Source: Scytalidium lignicola
Lineage: Eukaryota > Ascomycota > Leotiomycetes
DNA: 64,000 nt
Reading direction: 5' to 3'
Assembly: GCA_002812745.2 (NCBI GenBank)
Contig: NCSJ02000071.1
Coordinates: 91,659-155,658 of the forward strand
A model generated the notes under the pieces. That model was not told the DNA's origin. It did not search any database and was given only the letters and a program-made list of their open reading frames with translations. The position numbers were made by a program, and so were the translations under genes. This document shows, one piece after another, positions 35,257 through 47,063 of this stretch (its first letter is position 1; the number at the start of each line of letters is the position of its first letter).

Positions 35257-36315
35257 GGTGACGTTGACGTGGACGTGTTAAAGAGTGAGAGAAAAGATAG
35301 AATCAGGTGAAGCCGAGCCAGTCCACCCGTCTGAAATAGAGGGGATATCTCGCACGAAGGGAAATTGCAGCTCTCGAATGTTCTGCTCGTGATTGTTGTG
35401 AGGCTATAGCTCTCCACCCCACCAAACCTTGCAGTTCAACCGATTTCCAGCAGCTGCAGTCAGCAACAAAAAATGTGGATTGGCGTATCAGGCTTGGCAA
35501 AGCTTGCTTTCAGATTCGAGGAGCCCTTTGCGCGTTCGCAGGTGTCATTGCTCAAGAGGAATAATGCAGCTCGATTGCATGCAATAGCGAGGGAAGGACA
35601 ACAATTTATGCCTTGCCTGTGTTGAGCGAACAACAAAGTTGCTCGGTGCCTGATTCCTTTTGCTTCCAAGTATTTTCTTCGCTTGTTGATGGGAAGTACG
35701 GATGCACGGAAGTTTTACGTGTGACCTCACAAGGTGAGTGAGCGCGTGCGCCTATTTGCTAGACGCGGGAGACGCCACGATGGAGAAAGTAAAAAGGATT
35801 AACCTCGTTATTACCTCCGTAACCTCCGATCTGACTGCGCATCTAAAATTAGGGAAAGACCCGCATGAAACGGGATTTGTATTTTCATAAATCGGTCCTG
35901 AATCCCCCTGTAAACGCGAAGACGGGCTAGCGCAGACCTGTATCATGCAAAGCTGGCTTAATAAGGACACATTTCTGTAACCGCGATGACCAATTAGCGC
36001 CTCAGCCTCCTTTTAATTGCTCATTGCTTGAAGTTTCATATTATTTAACATTATATAAATACATGAACGGGTACTCATATTATAAGTAAAAATTTCCCAA
36101 ACATCTAGAGAATTGAGGGAATCCACCTCGCTGCCCAAAGCCTGCACGCCTTTTTTTGGTTTTCTACATCCATGCTCAAGTCCTGGAACAAAATGCCCAA
36201 AGACGCCATGCGTAAACCCAATGAATAGTCAAGCAGAAGAGAGGAGAATGCACATGGCAAGAAGCGCGCCAGCAACTTCCAATACAGCAAAACAACAATG
36301 CAATACTTAACCCCC
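35257..36315. other. Promoter of the acyltransferase gene and 3' region of MPG1
   Basis: 1.06 kb with no supported gene; short ORFs on both strands lack any domain. The MPG1 3' UTR lies at the right end. Confidence 0.55.
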
Positions 36316-37635
36316 TTACATGATAATTGCCGGCACCTCCACATTAGCCTTGATACTCTTATGCGGCAAGATGCTGCCACCATTCACATATACCTCATCA
36401 CCAATCGTAACGTCGTCACCTAGAACTGAAACGTTCTCTAACCGCGCCCATTTTCCAACAACAGAGTTCCAGCCAACAATGGTACTCTTAACCCATGCGT
36501 GATCCTTGACTTTAGATCCTGCAAGAAGTACACATCGTTGAAGGCGTACACCATCGCCAACTATCACGTCGGGACCGATAGTGACATTAGGGCCGATGCG
36601 GCAGTTCTTTCCGATCTTCGCTGAAGGATCAATCAGAACATTACCTCCGTGCACATATGGTGTACTGGGAGGTGTAAGAAGCTTAGATCCCTTCTTCGTG
36701 AGAGAAGACAAGTATAGACACGTCCCAGAAAGGAAATCCTTAGGTTGCCCAACATCCATCCAGAAACCTTCCAAATCCATTGAATGTAACTGGCCATCAG
36801 CGACAATCTGGGGGAAAGTCTCTTGTTCAATAGATGTAGGGCGCAACTCAATACGCTTCAGCACGCTTGGGTTCAAGATGTAGATACCGGCATTGATACG
36901 GTTGCCAACGAACTGGACTGGCTTTTCTACGAATCGATCTATGCGGGAATCGTGGTTGGGCTTGTGGACAACGACACCGTATTTGGATGGTTCCTCAACC
37001 TTCGTGACAACAATCGTTCCCTCATCACCGTGTGCCTTGTGGAACGCTGCCAGCTCCTTGAATGGATATTCGCAGATGACATCGGAGTTTAGGACAAAAA
37101 AGGGAGAGTCATCCTTTCCGAGGGTCTTCTCTGCCAGCTTCAAAGGACCAGCGGTTCCCAGAGGTTCTTGCTCGATGGAGAATTCGATGTTAATACCGAA
37201 TCGTGCAGAATACTACGGTGCGTTATTAGCCTGAAGGACTCCCGACAAGCTCGGGCCTTTCTCCACCATCACGTACCTCGGAAAGAGCTTTTTCCATTAT
37301 TTCAGGTCGATAGTTAACCGCCAACACGATGTCAGTGACGCCAGCCTCAGCTAACGCTTCGATTTGGTGCAGAATCATGGGCTTGTTGCCAAATTCAACC
37401 AATGGCTTAGGAAGGGTGAGGGTCTATGTATAGTTCGTCAGTCGCACAGGTCTTGGTGGTTTGTTGAGTATCTTAGAAGTGATCTTTCGAGGATTGCAAC
37501 CACAACCAAGCTAGGAAGGACGTACAAGAGGTCGCAGACGGGTGCCGAAGCCACCAACGAGAATAAGAGCTGCGAGGCATGTTAGAACTGAAAATGGTTG
37601 CTCAGTGTCATTTAGGAGTGTATCATACCCTTCAT
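36316..37635 (-). CDS. MPG1: Mannose-1-phosphate guanylyltransferase (GDP-mannose pyrophosphorylase)
   Basis: Makes GDP-mannose from mannose-1-phosphate and GTP in the cytosol, the donor for N- and O-glycans, GPI anchors and wall mannan. Four exons, 37629-37635, 37526-37569, 37277-37423 and 36316-37212, give 364 aa, the usual length. The first exon is just seven bases (MK plus one). The joins restore [15 protein letters not shown] (nucleotide-binding signature), TLTLPKPL and [18 protein letters not shown]. Then follow the [13 protein letters not shown] metal/sugar site, [30 protein letters not shown], and C-terminal left-handed beta-helix hexapeptides ([20 protein letters not shown]). The end VEVPAIIM is highly typical. 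The short first exon and early introns are conserved-looking in fungi (inference). Confidence 0.97.
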
Positions 37636-39264
37636 CTTGAAAGTCGGTTAAGAGCAGTCTAGATGTTGAAAATTGAAGGAGTTGGCCAAAGTATCACGCC
37701 AAAGCCACAATTTAGGAGCGGCACAAGATGAGGCTGATGACAGTGTGGGGATCTCCTCTGCAAAATCTAGAGCCAGGGGAGTAAGGCAAGAAATAAAAGT
37801 AAACGAACGTGATGCAACGAACGTAAACTGGCTAGAGAATCGAACAAAATTCCAGGTGAAGAATTTCTGCGATGAGAGGTGATGGTGGTTGGAAAGATGG
37901 TAAAATTCGAGAATATGGGAAGTTCAAGTAAGGGACAGTTGGCGTCGGGCCTTGCTTGCGACTAAAGTTATTTCAAGTGCAAAAGGGGGTCGCCGCTTAA
38001 ATTTCGGGAGGCCCAGGCCGTAGCAAATAGGGAGGCGAAATTGCACGGGGCCTGGCAGGCGACGCTGGCTGGATCCTCTCCTGAAATTGGGATTCTGAAA
38101 TTGCACCAATGCCCATACGGCTGTGAAAGCTTCATGTAACGGTTGTGCAGCCCGTATTTGCGGAAAGAGCTCTCTTGAGTGTTTTCAAACGTTTTCTCTC
38201 TCGTATTACCGCTGTCTATGCCGTGGGGTGATCTAAGCCGGTGTTTTGGGACTGTCTGTCGTCTGATTGGGAAACCACGTTGTGACTTCTTCTTCGTATG
38301 CTGGATCACGAGGAGAGCAAATGTGGCAGTGCCCAATTATCCGCCACTAATTGGATTTTGGGCCTGACAGCCTGACAGCCTGATGCTTTTTCTCAACTTC
38401 GTGGGGGTAAAAAGGCTGGAGGGATAAGGTCAACGAACGGGGTCCGGGGTGTTATATTAAAGCAACTCTAGATCCACTCTCCATCTACCTCCCACGCCTC
38501 CGTACTACATCAACAATCACCTCAAGTATTTCATCAGTACTGAAAGTTTGTTAGGCACAAGCATCATTATGACACCATCCTCTAGACTATTTCCCACTGC
38601 GTTTATTTTCGTCATAAGATCGTTACATTCGTTAAAAACATGATAGGAGATTTAGAGTGCAGAAGAAATTCGAATCGCTTTGACCATCTAAATTCAGAAA
38701 TTAATATTCCCCGCCGTATTTTGAATTTTTTTTTGCTGAAGATATAGCGAATGCAATGCTTAACCTCGCTTGCTAAATGCACGAAGGTAACCTCTGGCAA
38801 ACAAATATTGAGAAGAAAAGGAAGAATGGGAAAGCTCCAAAGCTGCCTTGCCTCCTATGTTTCTCTTAAATAGAGATACCGAAGAATCGAAGAAAATGCC
38901 ACTCCAATAGGGACAGCTGGTGGGTGAGTTGCCTCAAATATCCAACCGGCTGGTGCTGTGCTCTCCCAAGCCGTGATACATCATAGTCTTAATCGAAAAG
39001 AGTCGAGAAAGGAGATTCGTAGGTCGTTAATGGTCATTATCGTGTGAGAGATCGTCAAGTCATGAGAGTTAACTTTTGATCCTATTTTTCTTTCTTTCTT
39101 TGAAAACATCAAACTTTTTGCCATCATATCATTGGCAGGTTATGTTTTTGTATCTGTCTCGGGTCTGCTACTACTGCATTGCATCTAGGAGCAGCAAGAT
39201 GTTTCGAATCGAAAATCGTCACGGTATTGCTTAGCTGTTGGACAGAATTCATCAGTGAGTCCAT
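37636..39264. other. Promoter of MPG1 and 3' region of the dsRBD-like gene
   Basis: 1.6 kb without a supported gene. Short ORFs lack domains. The sequence from about 38400 to 38520 has pyrimidine-rich runs and could be a promoter on the + strand, but nothing convincing follows it. Confidence 0.5.
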
Positions 39265-39594
39265 CTAGTCGGATGATGCACTAGAACTGCTGCTGCTGAG
39301 ATTGCCAGAATGACTGCGATGCCCACCTCTCTTCCTGTGCCGGCTGTGACCCTCATTGGCAGGTAGTCCCTGGACAACACCGTTTCGAGCTAGCATTCCC
39401 CCATTTACTGAGAAGTTCCTGCAGACCATGAAGGCCCGCATTGCAGCATTCTCTTGAGCCAATCCATCCGATTCGTATGCAAGATCAGTCTGGTATTCTC
39501 TACCATTGACCAAGACAAGACACGTGTAGCCGGAGGAGTTCCGGTACACCTCATACAAGGGATCTCGCCAGCCTCGGCGACGGCATAAGCCTAT
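39265..39594 (-). CDS. Small double-stranded-RNA-binding-like protein, last exon only
   Basis: The visible exon encodes 109 aa after a good acceptor (ACACCACAG at its 5' side, phase 0): RRRGWRDPLYEVYRNSSGYT, then CLVLVNGREYQTDLAYESDG and AQENAAMRAFMVCRNFSVNG. This follows the alpha-beta-beta-beta-alpha order of a dsRBD: a helix ending before GW, strands with a V-xG-x-xY pattern, and a final A-x-x-x-A-A helix. The tail is His/Arg/Ser-rich (HSRHRKRGGHRSHSG, then a poly-Ser end). There is no in-frame ATG before the conserved part, so an upstream exon carrying the start must exist. I could not place it in the next 3 kb with confidence. Whether it binds RNA is inference. Confidence 0.6.
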   Translation of the reverse strand: MGLCRRRGWRDPLYEVYRNSSGYTCLVLVNGREYQTDLAYESDGLAQENAAMRAFMVCRNFSVNGGMLARNGVVQGLPANEGHSRHRKRGGHRSHSGNLSSSSSSASSD

Positions 39595-40543
39595 CTGTGG
39601 TGTAAGTTGGATTGCCAACAGAGCAACTGTAAAAGAAACCCATGACGACAGAACAAGGAAAGAAGTAAAATATCTGCCAAATTAAATTTGGGTCTTAAAA
39701 TAAGAAATTTAACTCTCGATTGGGCATTGATACAGCAACGCCACTTTCAAAGGAAAAATGAGGCGGTGAAATTGAATGAATAAACTGCTGCTCAAAAAAG
39801 AACCCCCTTTTATGGTAGGGCGGACATCATGGAGGCCCAAGGAGAAAATTTAGGTACAATATTTTTCCCCCATACGATTATAGAGCGGTCCAGAAAGGAT
39901 AGATTGACGTACTCTCCAGATATGCCATATAGAAGCCACCCATTGTATGTGTGGGGTGTCAGGTGGTGTTGATAGTTACAAAAAGGTAGTTGGGTATCCC
40001 GAGAAGTAAAAGTCACCCTTGGCCGAGAGAAGGTGTGAAAAGGTTTAGGGCTGTCGAAGTCAGGGACAATCGACTGTGGAAGCCCAGAAATTGGGGGAGT
40101 AGAAGATGCAAATAAACCCAACCTCGTGGTGGTGATGGTATACAGGGAAAGATGCACAAAATCAGTGCAACGTATGTGTGTGAATGCAATTGTGTGTATA
40201 TGAGGGTGGTCCTAAAGTTGAAGAGTAAGGCTGACGGATCGAGTGGGCGTCCTAGGGGGTTGCAGGAATTTCATCCATCGACGGCGAGACATGTGTGATT
40301 TATTGTACAGTCTATGGTTAGCGCAGAACAAGGATTGTGGAGAGCAGTTCCGCAGAAGAACCTCGGAGACTGTTAAGATAGGGCAGAGGATTTGAATAAG
40401 ACGCAAGACAGATGCGGCTCTTTTCAGATGTGACCCATAACGATGTGTTGGCGTGCGTGGTTGCCAGTCCATAAAATTCTAAAAAATTAGGCAACTCCAC
40501 CACCGCATGGAACGCATGCTAGGCGATTGATTCTAATAGCACG

Positions 40544-40565
40544 GAGGGGTCGAATTCGGCCCCTC
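40544..40565. repeat. 22-bp near-perfect palindrome
   Basis: GAGGGG and CCCCTC arms flank CGAATTCG with one mismatched pair between. It could be a dimer-binding site, or chance. Confidence 0.5.
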
Positions 40566-42649
40566 TGAGGTAACCCTCTGCAGCTCTCGAGACTGGTGGT
40601 GCAGCAGCGGTGGCAAAAGGCTCAATCATCCCGATTCCGCCATCCTAGAATTCGGAAGTGTCTATATCGCTTGAAAGAAAGAAAAAATAAGACCACTGAA
40701 GGTAACCTGGCACGTTACAACTACTACTCTCTCCCCTAGTTGGACACGTCCTAAAATGAACTGATGGGGTAAAGTCGCTAATGCACATAAATCGAAACCA
40801 TTGTGGATCATGCAAAAGAGGAGTAAGATATCCAGTACCACGGAGTAACGGTAGCTGGGAGAACAACGATCTTTTGCTCAAGAATAGGATTAAGCACTAG
40901 GTACGAAAAACCGCGCTTTGCGCAAGCCAGCCAAGCGTTAGAGATTTGGAACATGATTAGAACTAATTGTCTCTGCCCCGCACTACAACGGCCGCTCATT
41001 TGCATAGGAGTCGCGGCAAGCATTCGCGCTTCTGGTGATCGAGTGGAGAACAACTTGACACGAAGTCAGGTCGGTGAGCCATCCAATGCAAGTCCATGGC
41101 TGGGGACGATGCGCACCCACCAAGCTTGCTTAACCAGCACAATGTGAGCATAGTTGATGGGACAAGTAGGACTAGTTCTGTAAGCAAAAAGCGCCAGTCC
41201 AGCCAGGACTGCTAGCCGTGACAAGGTTGTGTGGACGCACTATGCAATGATGAGTTGGCAGTGCGCTTGACGTTTCTAAGCAGCTAAAGGAATTATGCCG
41301 TGGAAGTTGAAAGAGGCATCGGCAGCGTTTATTAACAAATGCAGAGGAGGAGAGTTGTTGATATGAAATACCACCCAGGAGATGCAGAAAAAGATCATGG
41401 GTTCATTCGGGGTCTGCAGTCGTCTTGACAGTCTTCGACTGGAGGTCTCATCACCAGAGTTCGCAATGTGACGTTCGCACGACCCAATCGTAATATTCCG
41501 AACTGGAGATCAGGACCCTTACATACATTGACCCGGCAAGATCTAGCACCAGCCATCAGCCCAGGGCCAGGCCCCCGTAAATGTGTGTGGTACGAGGGAA
41601 TGAGTTACGAAGAGATCCAGATGCCCTGCTTACCCACCACACACCACCATTAACCCGTAGGGTGAGTTGTATCGGCGACCTGGTATTCGGGAGACTTTGT
41701 TCGGCTGCTATTCGCAGAAGAACCGGTCTTGTACCATAGGTACATATTATTGTATGCAGCTGCACGAATGCTGCAGCTAAATGGAGCGCGTTTTGCTGCA
41801 GGAGAGCGGCGAAGCGACGAATGGCCTTTTACTTTCGAACCCGGGGGATTTCGAGACCGATGAACATGTCTCAGGATGATCTCATAAAGTGGCTCCAGTC
41901 GTCTTTGATACGTCCTGAAATACAAGAATATAGATAAGAAGAAAAGCATAACTATTTCCTGGGGTTCCGGGTTTCAAGTTTGAAATCGGCGGGTGAGGAT
42001 CGGGAACCATCCGAAGTCACGGTTAGCGCTTGCGAGTCCAGATATAGTAATTACGGTGGCCTTTACCGAGCTCGCAGTGGTATGTTTGTTAGGGCATTTA
42101 GGAGCTACTACGAAGCAATACCTAGCGAACCAATGCACGAACCATTTAACAACCCAGGCCAACTTTCAGATCCAACATGCATTGTACTGTGCACAGGTTA
42201 CTTGAGTTATCATATTTCATTGAAGCGACCACTACACACGGAAGGTAGGAGAACTGAGGTACGATCTTTCTTTGTGATATAACTATGCAGCCTAAATGGA
42301 ACAATCCATTCGGACCTTCTTGTACTTCCCCATACCTGGAGAAGCTCATGGGCCAGATATCTTCGATAGAAAGATTATTCATAGCGCACACGGCGACCAT
42401 TCACAGTACCGGCATGATGATCTCACACTCAAGCTGGGCGTCAAATGCCACCATGCAAGACATGATGCGTCATCAACAAGTCAATCTTCCCAACAGCGTG
42501 TACTGGATCCGCTTCCTCCAACTTGCAAGGTTTCTGTATAGCATATGAAAGAGTTGGCTTTCCGCAAAGGACTTGTGCTCTTGAACTTCTCTGACTTTTG
42601 CCAAGACCTCCCGGTCATGCCGAAATGACCTAACCTGCAACCAAATCTG

Positions 42650-42687
42650 CGACCGTCGAGTGACCATCGAGCGACCATCGAGCGACT
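42650..42687. repeat. 11-bp tandem repeat just after RAM1
   Basis: Three to four copies of a CGACCATCGAG-like unit, 30 bp beyond the RAM1 stop codon, in its 3' UTR. Confidence 0.75.
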
Positions 42688-42716
42688 ATATCTACAGTTT
42701 TATGATTTCCAATTCA

Positions 42717-44604
42717 TTAGAACCCACCTTTGGATGCGTAGTAAGTTCTTGTTCGCTCTGCTACACCCTCGGGGACTACGAAAATGGGATGGACAGTCTT
42801 CACTCTGTCCTCTTCGTCATATACTTGAGTCTCCTCAACGATCGGCTCAACAGCCCAGCGATATGGAGATGCTAAATTCCCCAATGGAGCTGTTTCTGCT
42901 AATATGGACGGATCAAAATGTAGTTTGTGTTGTGCGGAACTGAGACCTGTTAAGACGTAGCATGTATGGTAAGAATCCGAAGAACTGGGAGCAAATTAGC
43001 ATTGTGGACCATTATGAGACAACAGGCGGAAAGTTGCATACTGGCTCGGTTTATCCCGAAGTCCACCACGTTTCCCCAGATCCTGGCAGCAACAGAGGAT
43101 ATACCTAATCAACCCTTCTCGGCTGTACAAGCTCTTGACGGAGGGGCTTCCAGATGTCGATCCTATTTCAGTAGGTCCCTCAAGGCAGGCTTCTAGTAGA
43201 GGCCAACATCCTCCAACCCAGTGACTGTAGCAACCGTCCACGAGCTTGTTTGTGCGGCCCGAGAAGCCACCTTCGGGCGCATATTGCCTGGCAGATAGCC
43301 AAGAGTAAAGAAGAGGGACATCAAGACACCTAGAGCGCAAACACACGATATCAGTATACCCCGCCATCTAGAGTCATAGATAAAGCAATGCGGGTTACTC
43401 ACTCGGGTATAATGATATGCGGGTCTCCTAGGATACACAAGCATGCAAGAGCGCAGAATGCATACGCACCATGAGCTTCAGCGTCCGGGCGTGTACCAAT
43501 ACCGCCTTCGAATGTTTGGCCTACGTTAATTAGCTAACAGGTTTCTGCATACTTAGGGGCGTCTGGGAAATGCACATACAGCTTTTGATCCATTCAGGGA
43601 GGTTGGAAAGGAAAGTAGCACCAGGTGACCAAGCTGGCGAGGTTTGCGGGAGTTCAAGTGGTAAGTCAAGGAGAGAAATGACGACAGCAGCAATATATGC
43701 CCCTCTACAACATCATTAGGAACCATATTGTGTAAGAGAATGTAGTGGTTGTGGTGGTAGCCTAATCGCGCCCTTTGTAAACTCACCGAATATCTTCCTC
43801 GCCACCAACAGCCATTTGAAACCCACCATCTGGCTGCTTCAAGGCGCCTAACCATTTCCACATAGCCTTGCGATCAATGAGATCCAACGCTTCTTCTCCA
43901 CCAACAATAGCAAGTGAAAGTACTACTGCATACGTAGGAGCAAGATGTGACATTTGCCCGTTCCCTCCGCCAAACCCTCCACTGGTATTTTGTATCGGCC
44001 GAATCGTATTGATGAGTCTCTCCCGATACTCGGAGACGTCCTCACCTAGAGTTGAAAGACCACATAGTGCCCAGTAGAACATCCATGGTCTGCTAGCATC
44101 AGCAGCAACATAAGGTGCTGGTAATTTACGGAGGCTCTTGTGGAGGAATTGGATATGTCTATGTCTGTCCAGATGAGGTATCCCATTTCGGTTGTATTTA
44201 AGGCCCGGCTCTTGGCCCGAGAGGAAAGGGAGACATTCTTCAATTGTCTTGTCTTGGATCTGGGAGCTTTGTGTACTGAGAGTATCACGGATCGGAGGAA
44301 AGCTGGTAAAGAGCTCGGGAAAGGAGGGAGAAGTTGTTTCTGCTGCGGTTGTTGCCATGGCGTTGGAGTAGCTTGTTACCGGCGATGCGGCATGTAATTC
44401 AGGAGGGGTAGTAGGCGAGTCTCCTACCAGTTCCTCTAAGATGACCCCGGACGGCTGTTGTGGCTGGTGACTGTGATGCTGAGAAAAGAGATTGGGAATG
44501 GAAGAGGGAGAGGCTGTAGATGGAGAGTTTGGGCTTTCCATCGCTCGCCTTTTGAAGGTCACTCTTGGGCGGCGACGGTTCTTCCCTCTCACTGCAAATG
44601 TCAT
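42717..44604 (-). CDS. RAM1: Protein farnesyltransferase beta subunit
   Basis: With the alpha subunit Ram2, attaches farnesyl to CaaX-box proteins such as Ras and a-factor-like pheromones. Predicted 538 aa from five exons: 43787-44604, 43580-43704, 43403-43520, 43042-43329 and 42717-42984; all joins keep frame. Repeats of the alpha-alpha barrel are visible: RPWMFYWALCGLSTLG, QNTSGGFGGGNGQMSHLAPTYA, QTFEGGIGTRPDAEAHGAYA, GGFSGRTNKLVDGCYSHWVG and DKPSHSSDSYHTCYVLTGL. These carry the zinc ligands (Asp and Cys of KLVDGCYSHW, and the His of DSYHTCY) and the YxHxG-type product site. The N-terminal 100 residues are Ser/Pro-rich and longer than in yeast. A second in-frame Met (MESPNS) 20 or so codons later could be the start. 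Confidence 0.96.
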
Positions 44605-47063
44605 GTGAAGCACATTTACTTTCTTTTTCCTACCCTCTTACTCCTGGGCTCCTGTTTTGATTGTTTGCTTCATATTGTTCTCTCAAGATACGTACTCCAT
44701 ACATTTTTTTCTTTGTTGTCGGCCTTTTCGCTTAACTACTTTCATCCCCGTCAATGACGCTGCCCAACTTCGGGCGGGGTCGAACAAGCTCCCTGTTTTC
44801 AACATTTTAGTGATTGTATAGGACTGACAAAATACAAACCGTATGAGAGGTGGTATCTGCCAATGAGGTATTGTACAAAGACGCTGGCTGAGGATTGGGC
44901 CATAAATATATATTATCAAGAACTGTGGGTGTACAAACTGAAGCCTTACAAAATCAGAAGATTATTACTGGACAAGAGCTCGCTCATTTGCCATGATTAC
45001 CTAGGTCTACCTGAGAGATTGAATAAAAGCTATTCCGACGTTCCGCGTTATCGTCAGGTGACAGGTGATAAGATGGCGGGGTCGTGACAAGAGATAAGGC
45101 AACTTCCACCTTAACACTATCAACAGGCGAACACTCCATTACTGGAAGGGAATAGGCAAACGTCCTGCTTCAATTTCTCAGGAATTAATCTAAGAGTCAA
45201 TGCGAGAGCAGATGGTGTATGTCGAGCTGAGATCAAGCTGAGACCAAGCAGTATGCAATTGAGACTGTGAGTGATTAGAATGTGCCCAATAATGGGAAAG
45301 AGCATTCATGATATGCATAGCACTACTGCACAGCTCCACAGCCTTTTGCATGACGGTTGCATAAATAATTCTGAATTGAGCCAGAAGTGCACGGGCTGGT
45401 CAATTGCCATCAAATGAAAAGTCATCGTGGGAATTCTCGGGGTTTGACCTTGATTTTCTCTCCAGTCCAGGGAGAAGAGGAAAAACGCGAGTCGTGCAAG
45501 ATGCTCCCTTCCGCACATCTCGGGAACTTGCAGTTCGACTCCTTCAGAGATCACTGGCTCATCAGCCCATTGCCCTCTTTTAAATTTTCTTTCTTTTCAT
45601 GACGCTCGTACCACACAACGCACAGTGTCTTACAGTTTGTAACGTTTCCCCGTTGTGGTGTAAGAATAGCTTTTTTTTTTTAGAGAGATCGTGACTGCTC
45701 CTGAGGTTGGGGTGAACCCGACACTAGCCGGGAGTTTGGGTGTCTGGCCAGATGCGTGTCTGGAATTTTTTACCCGGGGGAGCCTGGGGTGCTTCTACAA
45801 TGGGCTATCCGAGGGTCTCCTGCTCTTCCCGGCCACTATTTGCTGAGATGGATCACCACACAAAACTCACAGCTCACCAGCTTCAAAGTGAGACCAACAG
45901 CTGGCGTTTGAAAGCGATCTGCTGCTGTGATGATCCGAGGCCTGCAGTCTACGAGGAGCTGCAGGAGGACAATACTTGTAATAGTGACCGTCGCAATTGA
46001 CAACAACGAACGGCAATGGATGAGATAGGTAATTATATACCGATTAAAGCATGGACCGCCCCGTGTGTGGGTTTGAAAATATTGTCCGAGGCTGCATCTG
46101 CTTCGTATCGCCGGCTAATAGATACCCACCCATCCGTGGCCCCAAAAATGGATGAAAATACTGCGGTGTCCTGAGTGGCTCTCCTTCGACCGCGCGAGTC
46201 GCCCTGAAGAAACTGCCAAACTGCCCGTGCCCATCTGGCCACAGGGGAGACCGGCAGCCGAATCTACCCTCAACAGTGGGGAGCTTACAGGGCGTCGAGG
46301 CGCTGTAGCCGTGTTCGTCGCAGGTCGATATCAGGCGGGCTAGGCATGCTGGAATGCAGTAAAAGCTGTGCTGTGTGCTGTTCGCTGTTCTGCTGTATCA
46401 GAGGGGCGTGTGCCCAGAATAGTGCTGGAGCAGCCCCAACAGAGCCAGTGGCAGGCCGAATCGCAGGGTCTCGAAGCGCCCTGCCCCACTATTCCTCCAC
46501 TGTCCTCCACTGACCTGCCAGCTTGTCTGCCTGTGCTCCGCCAGTGCGCCCCCTCACTCCGAAAGCAGACTGGCGAGCCCGCAGCCCCAGCCATTCCCGC
46601 ACACAGCAATTGGCCTCATGACCAGAGAGTGCGCAGGGAGGCTCCATGCTGTGACACTGTTGAGTGGATGGTGTAGGGGTCGCGGGTGCTGCTCAATGGT
46701 GCTGGAGGGAAGAGCTTGCACTGAACTGGCCCTGTGGAGGCCCCTGTGGATGCCGTTGTCGCCCGCGATTCGACGCTTTTGACGGAGGCTGGGATGTGCC
46801 CTAGCTCCCTGCCATCTGGGGTCCCCCAGCAGACACCCCAGCAGACACCCCCGCCAACCCTCGCCAATCCACCAATCTGCCGGGCCTCGCTCACCGCTTC
46901 TTATGTCGACTCGCTCCTCTCTCGAGCCCGCTTCTGCCCACTTCTTGTACCAGACGAGCGCCTCACCGACCTTCATTGAGGTCAGCTCCCTCTTCAATGA
47001 GCGGTGTCTTCGTCTCTCTTTCTTACAATACGATCGACTATCCGTCAAATACCATCCACGAAG
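44605..47063. other. Divergent upstream region of RAM1 and the zinc-cluster gene
   Basis: 2.46 kb with no supported gene. The right half is GC-rich and contains CAG/CTG-like and CCCCAGCAGACA repeats; this looks like a long regulatory region or leader of the transcription factor. ORFs of 60-160 codons occur on both strands but overlap one another and have no domains. Confidence 0.5.

Larger units (their letters stand above)
39595..42716. other. 3.1-kb region with no placed gene
   Basis: Probably contains the promoter and missing first exon of the dsRBD-like gene, and the RAM1 3' UTR at its right end. Many 60-100-codon ORFs overlap on both strands with no recognisable domain. A near-perfect 22-bp palindrome lies at 40544-40565. 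Confidence 0.45.

Noticed and set aside
41837..41900. tRNA-like TTCGAA...CCCGGG context
   Set aside because: The T-loop-like string has no 5-bp T stem and no acceptor or anticodon arm could be drawn. No tRNA could be supported anywhere in the window by eye.
46554..47048. 164-codon minus-strand ORF upstream of the zinc-cluster gene
   Set aside because: GC-rich leader DNA with overlapping ORFs in several frames; it overlaps the start of a well-supported gene and has no recognisable motif.
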